DNA of 64,000 nt from Peromyscus leucopus (Eukaryota > Chordata > Mammalia > Rodentia > Cricetidae), in NCBI RefSeq assembly GCF_004664715.2, contig NC_051063.1, positions 141,673,819-141,737,818 on the forward strand. Reading direction: 5' to 3'. The notes beneath the pieces are model-generated. The model was given only the letters and a program-made list of their open reading frames with translations. It ran no database searches and was not told where the DNA came from. Position 1 is the first letter of the stretch, and every line of letters starts with the position of its first letter. The position numbers were made by a program, and so were the translations under genes. This document shows, one piece after another, positions 44,411 to 53,611 of this stretch.

Positions 44411-45217
44411 AATAATGGGCCAGCAAACACAGAAAAGGTTCAAGATTTCTTCCTGAGGTGCATTCACAGATGAAGCCTTTCTTACTTATTGAGAGTTTGT
44501 TCATACTGTAATAAAACTAACCTCTGAGATTGTAGTCGATCACAGCTTAATCCGATGTTAGCTTCGAACAAATAATGGAACACAAATGGAAATTAGAAGA
44601 AACCTACCGTGGATTTAGACAGCATTTTCTTTATTTTTTTATGTACATGAAAAATGGCCTATGAGTCAAGATGCTCAATGGAGAGACAAGGGGCCACAGG
44701 TAGTGACAGAGGCACAGAATTGAAGGGGCACACATGTGACAGTCTGTCATGAGCTCTTTGGCTTCTGGAAATGTCTTAACTTTGCATATGTAAAACCTAT
44801 TTTCATGTATTATCATCCATTGGACCAGAAAGGTAACTTTAATGATAAAAATGAGATCATATTTTCAGTTTTACCAAGAATAGTAATGAATTATTGAAAT
44901 GTATCTCTTAGTAGTGGGTCCCCTTTAGTTATTATTCTTATTACTAACTAAAGCAAAATAAATGAACCCACCTGATGCTGTTTCCATTTCTTCCCACAGG
45001 ATGGTATTGGAATGTGTCAGAAAAGTATTCCCACAGATCTTTCTATTCTTGGCCCTAATGGGTCTCTTCCAGACTGGTTTTATTTCCCCAAATTCAACTA
45101 GATTGGCTTTTCTGTATAACTGTTTGGCCAGAGATCTTCCTAAGGAAACACCCCTTGGATCCTATTTTTCCACAGTTCTTCTCTTTCCTAGGCCATTTCT
45201 CTTGCTTCTTCCTACTC
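44411..45217. other. Unassigned; left flank of the young ERV
   Basis: No gene or repeat recognised. It ends in CTTCCTACTC before the target duplication. Confidence 0.5.
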
Positions 45218-45223
45218 ACCATC

Positions 45224-45772
45224 TGTGGTGGTATTGTGTTCACCAAAATATTGTGTACTCTAATAAAAATATCTGGGGTCAGAGAACAGACAGCCACTAG
45301 ATACAAAGGCTAGAAAGTGGTGGCACTCACACCTTTAATCCTAGCATTCCAGAGATAGAAATCCCTCTGGATCTCTGTGAGTTCAAGGCCACATTGGAAA
45401 CAGCCAAGCATGGTGACACGCCTTTAATCCCAGAAAGCCAGCCTTTAATCCTAGGGAGTGATGGTAGAAAGCATAAATGTATATAAGGCGTGAGGACCTA
45501 GAGGCATTTGGCTAGAAGGTTTTGGCTGGTTAAGCATTTGGCTGGTTAAGCATGTGGCTGGTTAAGCATTCAAGCTTTGAAGCAGCAGTTCAGCTGAGAG
45601 CCATTGGGATGAGGACACAGAAGCCTCCAGTCTGAGGAGACAAGACCAGCTGAGGATCTGGCGAGGTGAGATAGCTGTGGCTTGCTCTGTCTCTCTGATC
45701 TACCAGCATGGACCCCAATAACTCGCCTCGAGTTTGATTTTATTAATAACAACTTTTAAGATTCATGCTACA
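45224..45772 (+). mobile_element. 5' LTR of the young element
   Basis: TGTGGTGGTATTGTG ... AAGATTCATGCTACA. U3 contains two B1-like blocks (45335-45395: GGCACTCACACCTTTAATCC, TCTGTGAGTTCAAGGCCA; 45400-45433: GCCAAGCATGGTGACACGCC). CCTTTAATCC occurs three times. A TATA box (GTATATAAGG) is at about 45479-45488. Just downstream, a 16-bp unit (GGCTGGTTAAGCATTT-like) is repeated three times at about 45524-45569. A canonical AATAAA after the TATA box is not evident. Confidence 0.95.
45479..45488 (+). promoter_or_regulatory. Likely TATA box of the LTR promoter
   Basis: GTATATAAGG in the 5' LTR, repeated at the same place in the 3' LTR (47361-47370) and as TATATAAGAC in the related LTR at 23.7 kb. 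Its conservation between family members supports a core promoter role. Confidence 0.65.
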
Positions 45773-45774
45773 TC

Positions 45775-45786
45775 TGGCGCCCAACG
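45775..45786 (+). promoter_or_regulatory. Primer-binding site, tRNA-Lys type
   Basis: TGGCGCCCAACG two bases after the LTR end, complementary to the 3' end of a lysine tRNA. The match stops after 12 bases (TTCG follows). The sense ERV at 9827-9838 uses the same 12-mer. Confidence 0.85.
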
Positions 45787-45802
45787 TTCGTGTTGCGAAT
45801 TC

Positions 45803-45907
45803 ATGAAAAAGCTGTTTGCCTGTAGCCTTGTGAGCCCCAGCTCAGGCCCGAGCTACACTCGGCCGGTGGTGGTGGCGGTGGCAGCGCACGCCGGTAGGAT
45901 TTACTGA
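45803..45907 (+). CDS. Short upstream ORF in the element's leader
   Basis: First ATG after the primer site: 34 codons starting MKKLFACSLVSPSSG and ending before the captured region. It reads through a B1-like, GC-rich stretch (45860-45955, GGTGGTGGTGGCGGTGGCAG, then AGGCAGAGGCAGGAGGATCC). No homology recognised. If transcripts start in the LTR, this uORF would precede the TGFBR1-derived start codon. Translation is not shown. Confidence 0.25.
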   Translation: MKKLFACSLVSPSSGPSYTRPVVVAVAAHAGRIY

Positions 45908-45969
45908 AGAAGGCAGAGGCAGGAGGATCCCGAGTTTGAGGCTGGCCTAGGAGGTTTGGGAGAAGCTTT

Positions 45970-46284
45970 GGCCCGGACTGAACCACAAACAGTGGTGGGA
46001 CCATGGAAGCAGTGGCTACTGCTCCACGTTGCCAGCTCCTTCTCATCATGTTGGTGACTGCGGTGAGGCTGCTACTTGGAACAAAGGGTTTACTGCTGCT
46101 GTTTCAGAGAAGAATTGCCAGGACCATGGCGTTACAAGAAAGCAAAGGTCAGTTTGGAAAAGTTTGTCAAGACAAATGGTGGGGAGAAACTGCTGTGAAG
46201 ATTTTCTGTTCTAAGGAAGAACGTTTATGGTTCCGAGAGACAGACATTTATCAGACTATGATTGCTCCAAACCACAGAGGAGGC

Positions 46285-46315
<31 letters not shown>

Positions 46316-46338
46316 CAGGAAACCATGACCATGCCTAA
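45970..46338 (+). pseudogene. TGFBR1: Captured, internally deleted TGFBR1 mRNA, ORF still open
   Basis: The ORF at 46003-46338 (111 codons) starts in a strong context (GGGACCATGG) that, with the ~30 bases before it, resembles the TGFBR1 5'UTR. Residues 1-28 match the signal-peptide region (MEAVATAPR). Residues 29-86 match the end of the GS domain and the kinase N-lobe: [14 protein letters not shown]-loop KGQFGKV, AVKIF with the ATP-binding lysine at 66, then [14 protein letters not shown]. Residues 87-94 (IAPNHRGG) match the activation loop. A lysine run from A26 and 7 more residues follow. The extracellular, transmembrane and catalytic (HRD, DLG) parts are missing, so it cannot be an active kinase. 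LQES and IAPNHR favour TGFBR1 over its paralogue ACVR1B. By eye about two thirds of residues agree over 58 positions, and gaps are in multiples of three. Could encode a secreted or cytosolic fragment, or nothing. Confidence 0.9.
46285..46310 (+). repeat. A26 at the 3' edge of the captured sequence
   Basis: Follows GGAGGC, where the cellular gene has a short A-rich stretch in the codons after the activation-loop motif. It marks the end of TGFBR1 homology. It could be expansion of that stretch or a relic of template switching in an A-rich or polyadenylated RNA. Confidence 0.85.
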
Positions 46339-46392
46339 CAGTGACTTTGAAATCTTCAAAAAGATGACAGGATCCTACAACGATGATTCCAC

Positions 46393-46674
46393 ATGGACTA
46401 TGATAAAGCCATTAAGCCGATTAACACTGTGGAAAAATCAACTTTGGACTACAAACTGGTCAGAACAATTTCGAGAGGACTAGTTGAGATGATCCAGCCT
46501 GACAGACTACTCAAACAAGGACTTGAAACAAGCCCTGAACTTTCCTATTATGCAGAGACTGGACAAACGATACAGGACTTGATGATTAACCCCAAAATTT
46601 TCTTTTCAAGATTCCCTAAAGATATCTTCACCCCTAGAAAGCAAAAAGAAAAAGAGAATATAGATATGAGATAG
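46393..46674 (+). CDS. ORF in the element's 3' interior, function unknown
   Basis: 93 codons starting MDYDKAIKPINTVEKS, hydrophilic, no membrane segment, ending in a Lys/Glu-rich tail. I do not recognise it. Parts of the DNA (GAGATGATCCAGC..., CCAAAATTTTCTTTTC) resemble 10550-10650 in the older sense ERV, so it belongs to the ancestral internal module and not to TGFBR1. An overlapping frame (46262-46483) exists. Coding status is doubtful. Confidence 0.3.
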   Translation: MDYDKAIKPINTVEKSTLDYKLVRTISRGLVEMIQPDRLLKQGLETSPELSYYAETGQTIQDLMINPKIFFSRFPKDIFTPRKQKEKENIDMR

Positions 46675-47091
46675 ATCATCGAATCTACTCTGAGAAAAAA
46701 GATAAAGAAATAATAGGATAAATAGGTAGATCATTGAATCTACACTGAAGAAAAAGGGGAAGATATAAAAATGACAAAAGGTAGACTACTGAATGTATTA
46801 TGAAAAGAAAAAAGAGAATATGGATATGATAAGATAAAAAGGGAGATTATGGAATCTACTTTTAAAAAGGAACTACTTGTTTTAAATAAGATAAGTAATC
46901 AAAATTTTTTGGTCTGAGTTTATCAGATGTTACTGGACTGGACATTGTTAATATATATAATGGAGTTTTTTGTCTGGATCTGTCAAATGTTAATGGACTA
47001 GACATTGTTAATGTAATCTTGACTGTATATTGCATATACTTATTGAAGATAGTTTTTCTTGTATTAGTTATAAGCTTTTTTAATTTTAGAC

Positions 47092-47105
47092 AAAAAGAGA
47101 GGAGA
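47092..47105 (+). promoter_or_regulatory. Polypurine tract of the young element
   Basis: AAAAAGAGAGGAGA directly before the 3' LTR, as needed for plus-strand priming. Confidence 0.9.
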
Positions 47106-47654
47106 TGTGGTGGTATTGTGTTCACCAAAATATTGTGTACTCTAATAAAAATATCTGGGGTCAGAGAACAGACAGCCACTAGATACAAAGGCTAGAAAGT
47201 GGTGGCACTCACACCTTTAATCCTAGCATTCCAGAGATAGAAATCCCTCTGGATCTCTGTGAGTTCAAGGCCACATTGGAAACAGCCAAGCATGGTGACA
47301 CGCCTTTAATCCCAGAAAGCCAGCCTTTAATCCTAGGGAGTGATGGTAGAAAGCATAAATGTATATAAGGCGTGAGGACCTAGAGGCATTTGGCTAGAAG
47401 GTTTTGGCTGGTTAAGCATTTGGCTGGTTAAGCATGTGGCTGGTTAAGCATTCAAGCTTTGAAGCAGCAGTTCAGCTGAGAGCCATTGGGATGAGGACAC
47501 AGAAGCCTCCAGTCTGAGGAGACAAGACCAGCTGAGGATCTGGTGAGGTGAGATAGCTGTGGCTTGCTCTGTCTCTCTGATCTACCAGCATGGACCCCAA
47601 TAACTCGCCTCGAGTTTGATTTTATTAATAACAACTTTTAAGATTCATGCTACA
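47106..47654 (+). mobile_element. 3' LTR of the young element
   Basis: 549 bp, the same as the 5' LTR except T at 47544. Followed at once by ACCATC and unique sequence. Confidence 0.95.
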
Positions 47655-47660
47655 ACCATC

Positions 47661-50210
47661 CGCTTCCTTCATAGGGGTTAGTTGCTTCTTCAATTCACAT
47701 TGTCCTTGTAGTACATTTTTAAAAGTATATGTGTCAGACAATGTTATAGACCCTGGGTAAAGCCACAAACAATATCAGCAAAGTCTACCCAGCCTTTCCT
47801 AGTGCAGTGAGATGGATTATTATATACCAACAACTGCAGGTGTAGATTATAAAGGGGACTGGGAAGAAAAGGGGAGAAGTAAGAGAAGATGAAAGATTGC
47901 TGTTTACATTGGTAAACCAGATCTACAAAGGTGGCATTGGATTTAAATGAAGCAAGCGACACTGAGAGAACATCTGCCACCTGGGAACAACCTTGGATCT
48001 CCAGAAACTTAGACTAGACTAGACTGCATTGATGGAGAAATGGACAGTATTTGGTTATAATGGTTTTTTGAACACCACACCATAGCAGTTTGCTCATGCC
48101 TGACCCTTAAGGCTCCTGCCATTAACACCCTCTATAGGTATCCTGATGGGTCCACAATGAAGTGATTCCCTTTCTGTCTTCCCATTATACTTTCATATCA
48201 CGAATCATGAACCATACCCCAATTATTATTGTTCATGAACCATGGTCCCATTATTATGTTTGTCTCTCTGAATTATAAGATTTTATTCATCTTCCTATGC
48301 CTGGGTTCTAGTGTACACCATTGGTGTTAGTAATGGTTGGGCTATTGTTAAATAAGTGATGAGATGAATATATGACTAAGCAAATGAATAAGTAAACAAA
48401 CCAATGCATTTGATAGCAATGGCTCTACCTGGTAGAAAACAGGGAAAAATAAAATATTCATTCTTTTTTTAACTAAATATTTTCTAAGTATTCTAAATTA
48501 ATAGAATTTTATGTTCCTGATATATTATTTATTAATGTTTCTTCAATTATAAAATGGTTAGGATGATTAAACTATATTTACATGATATAAATAAGTTACA
48601 TGTAAATAAATATATGATATGTAAACAACAATATGTGTCTGTCTATATGTCAGCTGCACATTCTTTTGCTTTCCTGAGTTTAGAGGCACAGTATCATGGA
48701 GGTATGAGAAGGAAACAAGAAACCAGCATAAAAAAATGACTCTCTCCTGAGAAGCAGGTAACACAGAAGAAGAACTGCCCATCAGGGAGGCTAGGTGTGG
48801 TGGTAGCTGGGATTGTTATGGTGGATATAGTAAGCAATGGCGAGGAAGGTGAGAGTCAAAGGTGGACAGTTTGGATTAGCCTGGTTAAGGATAAAAGAAT
48901 GAGATGCTATCTACAAACTCACATGCTGAAGATCAGAGATCCCAGTGAGTCACTACTGACTCTGAACTTAGAAACCCTGTAGTAATCTTCCTTTAAATGT
49001 TGCATGCTCTATCATTCAGGCCTAGGAACCATGGTTTTTCAAATATTTCACATAAATTATGATTAAAAAAAAACCATAAAAAATCCACTTAGTTTAGCTT
49101 GGAGCCAGGCAAACGGTGTTTACCAAAGGGTTAGCTCTTGTTAGTTTCTCTTGTAGTATTGAGGAGATAAGCACATTCATAAACATCATTTCATTTTTGA
49201 ACTCAGCTTGTAAAGTAAGGAATGTAAATCTTGTCCTGCCCACTCAACTGCTAAGAAAGTATTCTCAAAAGCACTGAACATTTGCCCAATATTGCCTGTA
49301 ATCCAAATGACAGTCAAATTTACTTGAGTGTAAGTTCAGAGTGTTAGAACCTTTAGATTACTAGGTGTTAAATTAAATTTTAATGTTGAGATCATTATAG
49401 ATTAATATGTAAATGTAAGACTATTAAATAGTCCTTTACTCAGTTTCTCCCAGTGCTATATCTTACAAAATGCATAGTATATCCATTATTGACCTTTATA
49501 GAGTCAACAGAAGAAATACATTTTTCTGTAATATATCCATAGGGCCCTTCCCACTGCCCTCTGTTGGCCATACTTCCTTCCTTTTTAATTCTTCATGCTC
49601 TCAATCTTCATACTGTTATTGTCTCAATATTGTTGAATAAACGGATCCCTGTAACATGGAACATTGTAAAGCTAGCATCTGCTATTTTCCTAACTCCAGG
49701 GTCCTTCATGCAGGTGGACTGTTGTAATTGGTACATGTGTATTTGGTCTTTAGGTTTTTTGTTTGTTTGTTTTTTTAATTATCAGTGATGTGCTTTGGTA
49801 TGGATTTCTTTGAATTCATCCATTAAATTCACTCTATGCTATAAACGCAATATACATATTTTGTCAAATTTAGAAAAAAACCACCCATCACTTATTAGGG
49901 AACCTTTCCAAGCCCTTACCCTTCTTTCCCAGTAGGACTTTGATAATGCAAATATCAGGTCTTATGTTAAAGTCAGAGGGCCTTGAAATTCTGTCCATTT
50001 CTTTTCAGATGACTTTCTGAAAGAACTATCTGCACTTTCTACAGATCAGCAGTTCTTGTGTCTTCCAGTTCAACAGTATTTCTCTGTCTCTTCCATTCTG
50101 ATGCAGAGGCCAAACACTGCTTTTATGCCAATTGTTTCAGTTCAAACATTTTCCAACTGGCTTATCATTGTATTTTTTTGGGGGGGGGGTTAGGAAAAAA
50201 ATTTCCCATT
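47661..50210. other. Mostly unassigned
   Basis: No gene. A degraded B1-like trace (GGCTAGGTGTGGTGGTAGCT, 48789-48925, +) is possible. T-rich and G-rich short runs occur near 49755 and 50180. Confidence 0.45.
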
Positions 50211-50212
50211 TT

Positions 50213-50262
50213 TTATTTCCTTCTTTCCCTTCCTTCCTTCTGTTCTTCCTTCCTTCCCCCTC
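50213..50262. repeat. (TTCC)n pyrimidine repeat
   Basis: TTCCTTCC-type units with interruptions. Confidence 0.85.
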
Positions 50263-50448
50263 TTTTATATATATTAGTTTCAGGAGTGTTTACGCTGCTT
50301 TATTGAATAATTTCCATGACAGCTGCTTTAAAATTTTGGCCAGATAATTCTAGAATTTACATCATAGATGTCATGGAACATGTGCTTCATTTATTGTTTT
50401 GTTTCTTTCAGGTTGATTTTGTTCTTGTTCTAGACATGATGAGTTGAA

Positions 50449-50480
<32 letters not shown>
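50449..50480. repeat. (ATT)n microsatellite
   Basis: About ten ATT units. Confidence 0.95.
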
Positions 50481-50481
<1 letters not shown>

Positions 50482-50515
50482 AATTTGGACATTGAGAAGC
50501 TACAGAGTTCCTTTT

Positions 50516-50663
50516 TTTCCTCTGAGACAGGGTTTCTCTGTGTAGTTTTGGTGCCTGTCCTAGATCTTGCTCTGTAGACCAAGCTGGCCTGGAACTCAAA
50601 AAGATCTGCCTGACTCTGCCTCCCAAGTGCTGGGATTAAAGGCGTTCGCTACCACTACCTGGT
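50516..50663 (-). repeat. B1 SINE, antisense
   Basis: CTGAGACAGGGTTTCTCTGT, GTTTTGGTGCCTGTCCTAGA, AAGATCTGCCTGACTCTGCC, GGGATTAAAGGCGTTCGC. Confidence 0.94.
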
Positions 50664-51945
50664 GCTATAGGGTTCTTTAAACCTTCTTTTTTACCTGTCT
50701 CCCTTTGGGACCAATCTAGGTGGGGAAAGGGAATAAAAGTTAGTGCAGAATTCCAGGTCCTTCGGTCACTTCTGTTGACAGATGGGAGAGAAGGAGGAGT
50801 AGATGCTGTTTGCTGAAGTTGAGCTGGGATGAATCTCCAACAAGGCTGCCCCATCTGGGAGGGACAGATGTACCTGCCATGGCTCTACCTTTGCATCCTT
50901 CCACAAGCCCAAGGCTGTGGCTCTTTTCTATCTTGCAGAAGTGAACATTCCTGCTTCCCGGATAAACTCATGGAGCATCCCCCAGCTCCTTTCATATGTT
51001 TGGCTTGGTACAGCAGTTACTGTTTAAATGTTTTCTTTCTTCCTTGCTTTCCTGGTCCTTTGACACCTGAAGGAGAGAGGATGGGAGGGTCATGAGGAGA
51101 GGGGAGGCTATTACAAAGATTCTTTTGTCTGTGTCCATTATGACTCTGGGTTCCTCAACTTTTTGAGATCTAACTCTCCTAGGAAAATGAAGGAGAGGGA
51201 AAACCCAGGATCCTCCTTAGTGTTCTCGTGCCCTGAAATTCCTGGTCCATCTGACTTCTCCTCTTCACATCTCAAAAACCTTCTTTTGTGTGTTTCATAC
51301 AAATTCCTAGCATGATGTCTGTACATAGAAAAAGAAACAGAAGAAAAAAGCATTGTATTATACCCTCACCAGGGCTGTTAATAAGAACACTGAGGAAACC
51401 AGAGATTCAAATCACAGTAAGATTTGATCATTTCAAGCATCTTTTTGTCACAGTTGCTTCTTCGGGGGAAGAGGTGTCTCCTTCTGTAAGGACTGCAAGT
51501 TGCCCGGGGTCATGGTCCTCTGCAAGGTCTGGAATCACAGGCACGTGGCACTTTCATTAGCTTTGCCACCAACTATTTTCAGTGGAAAGTGAATTGTGCT
51601 TACTGATTTGTATATGTCAACTTGATCAATACATCGTTAAGAATACCTAGCCTCTCAGTTACGGCAACTAGACAATTCCACTTCACATCCCAAAATGCAA
51701 TTCCTTGAGGCCCTCCTTGATTTAGCATTGAAGTCCTAATCACAGCCATGACTCCACAAGGTCTCACTGAAGAGAGAAACCAGGCAGCCATTTTTAAGCT
51801 TTAATTTCCCTCTTCTGGTAATTCCACAGCACTCACTCGTGGAGCTGTGTCAATTCATGTTTTGCAAGCCCCATTCTCTCAACTATAGGAAAGATATTTA
51901 CTTTAACCACTAAAATAATATCAATAAAGAGATGGGTTTTGTACC
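50664..51945. other. Unassigned
   Basis: No gene or repeat recognised. Confidence 0.45.
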
Positions 51946-52407
51946 TGTCTTAGTTTTAGTTTTTTATTTCTGTGAAAAGACACCGTGACCACAGCAATTC
52001 TTATAGTAAGAGAAAACATTTCATTGAACATGGTTAACTCACAATTTGAGAGTTTCAGTCCGTTATCATCAATGACAGGGAGCATGGTGGCTTGCAGGCA
52101 GATGTGGTGCTGGAGCTGAGAGTCCTACATCTGGATTCAGAGGCAACAAGAAGTTGACTGACTCACTGGGCAGTAGCCTGAGTATATGAAACCTCAACGC
52201 CCCCCCACCCCACCCCCAGAGTGAAACACTGCCTCCAGAAGGGTTGGCCCAGATTAAAGGTGTGCCCTCCAGCCTCAAGGTCTGGGTAAAAGGCTGGTGT
52301 CATCTAGCCTCTTTCAACAAGACCACACTTCCTCCCACAAGGCTACACCTCCTAATAGTGCCACTCCCTATGATCTTATGGGGGTCAAACACATTCAAAC
52401 TACCACA
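51946..52407 (-). mobile_element. Solo LTR, ERVL/MaLR-like, antisense, 5-bp target duplication (GTACC)
   Basis: TGTCTTAGTTTTAGTTTTTT ... CATTCAAACTACCACA, flanked by GTACC at 51941-51945 and 52408-52412. Same family as 37504-37930. About 55 extra bases near 52254-52310 (TTAAAGGTGTGCCCTCCAGC...) are not in the other copies. Confidence 0.87.
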
Positions 52408-52820
52408 GTACCCAAAATGGTCTCTCCAATCATACTATCAAACATCTTTGTTTATTCTATAATTTGTTCTCAAATTTTTAAATTGTCTATTTTTACAGTA
52501 CAGCGAAAGGATCCACTATGATTGACTGCTGAGTGTTGGAAAGAGTGACCAATATTGATAGTGGAAGTTTCAGTAGGTTGATATGTCCATGTGATATGAG
52601 CAAATTATTTCAAATTGTTTTCCACGCTGTCTCTATTTTAGCCACAGACCCAGATAATTAACGTCCACTAATATACTGGTTGAAGTGGAGCTGGAAAGCT
52701 AATACACAGAGTTGGAGTTTAATCTTTGATTTAGATTTTTTTTTGCTTTATGAATGTATTTATATGACACCATGGACTCAAATAACAATGCTCTTATTAT
52801 ATCATCAGAAATTAGGTGTA

Positions 52821-52920
52821 AGGGCTGGCAAGATGGCTCAATGGATAAGACAGCTTGCTGAAAACCCCGATGAACTGATGAAGTCAATCCCCAGAACCCA
52901 CGTGGTAGTTCACTTTCAAC
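52821..52920 (+). repeat. B2/B3-type SINE head, sense
   Basis: GGGCTGGCAAGATGGCTCAA, AAGTCAATCCCCAGAACCCA, CGTGGTAGTTCAC. The 3' half is replaced by unrelated sequence. Confidence 0.75.
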
Positions 52921-52999
52921 TTACAAAATTTCTGCTCCAAGCTCACCTAGGTAGCACTGAGAGAAAGTCTAGGCATCAGGAGAAAGCAACAAAATGAGG

Positions 53000-53400
53000 A
53001 GAAGAAGCAGCATTCTAGAAAGATTCGACAAGGAGTCCCTCAGGTTTTACAGTCTCAATATTTCTCTTGCAGACCCTGCTGACAGTAAGGTATTACAATT
53101 TTGCTGGCATCAGTGACCTGGCATCTCTGAATTATTCCCTGCATCGGTTTACAGAGGAATAAACCAGTAATTAATTATATATCAGAACATGAGGATCGAC
53201 CTGGCAATAATGTACAGGCTAAGAATGCTCTATTTACATATGTAGGCTATTTAAAATATGTCTTGTTAAATAAATATTTAAAATATCTCCTTATTTAGAT
53301 TATAAAGTGTTCGACCAGAGGCTGCAGCTTGACTTTGCAGAATGTTCCAAAGTGAGAGACTGGACATAGACGATCATCTCCGCCCAATCGGCATCCTTTA
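53000..53400. other. A/T-rich unique stretch, possible conserved noncoding DNA
   Basis: No repeat match. Contains TAATTAATTATATATC, GTTAAATAAATATTTAAAAT and GGCTGCAGCTTG. Reported only because its texture differs from nearby decayed repeats. Confidence 0.2.
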
Positions 53401-53541
53401 TGCCCTTGCATGACAGGGCAGACAGAAAATGTCCTTAATGAAAACAATAACATTAATTATTGACATCAGCATTGAAATATATAATAATGATAGGAAGTTG
53501 GTCTTCGGGATTTCATAAACCTTAAACATATATAATATAAA

Positions 53542-53551
53542 TACACACACA

Positions 53552-53610
<59 letters not shown>
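53542..53610. repeat. (CA)n microsatellite
   Basis: CA units with one CATA interruption. The C/V-rich minus-strand frame at 53398-53613 is an artefact. Confidence 0.95.

Positions 53611-53611
<1 letters not shown>

Larger units (their letters stand above)
45224..47654 (+). mobile_element. Young non-autonomous ERVK-type retrotransposon carrying TGFBR1 sequence
   Basis: Complete structure: target duplication ACCATC at 45218-45223 and 47655-47660; 5' LTR 45224-45772; primer-binding site 45775-45786; interior 45773-47105; polypurine tract 47092-47105; 3' LTR 47106-47654. The LTRs are both 549 bp and differ at one site by my reading (C at 45662, T at 47544, a CpG-to-TpG change). A 6-bp duplication and a lysine-tRNA primer site are typical of ERVK/betaretrovirus-like elements. 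No gag, protease, reverse transcriptase or RNase H is present, so proteins must be supplied by another element. The interior begins with a short upstream ORF, then the captured host sequence, an A26 run and an unrelated ORF. Its 3' end shares a module with the older element at 10.9 kb. Confidence 0.95.

Noticed and set aside
46003..46338. Ordinary processed TGFBR1 pseudogene dropped into the element by LINE activity
   Set aside because: Considered because of the A26. It lacks the 3' half and 3'UTR of the mRNA and I found no own target duplications around it. I keep capture by template switching as the better view, but a LINE-mediated step in an ancestor is not excluded.
46003..46338. Captured gene being ACVR1B (ALK4) instead of TGFBR1
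   Set aside because: The N-terminus (MEAVATAPR), LQES before the P-loop and IAPNHR fit TGFBR1; as I recall ACVR1B has LQEI and IAPNQR.
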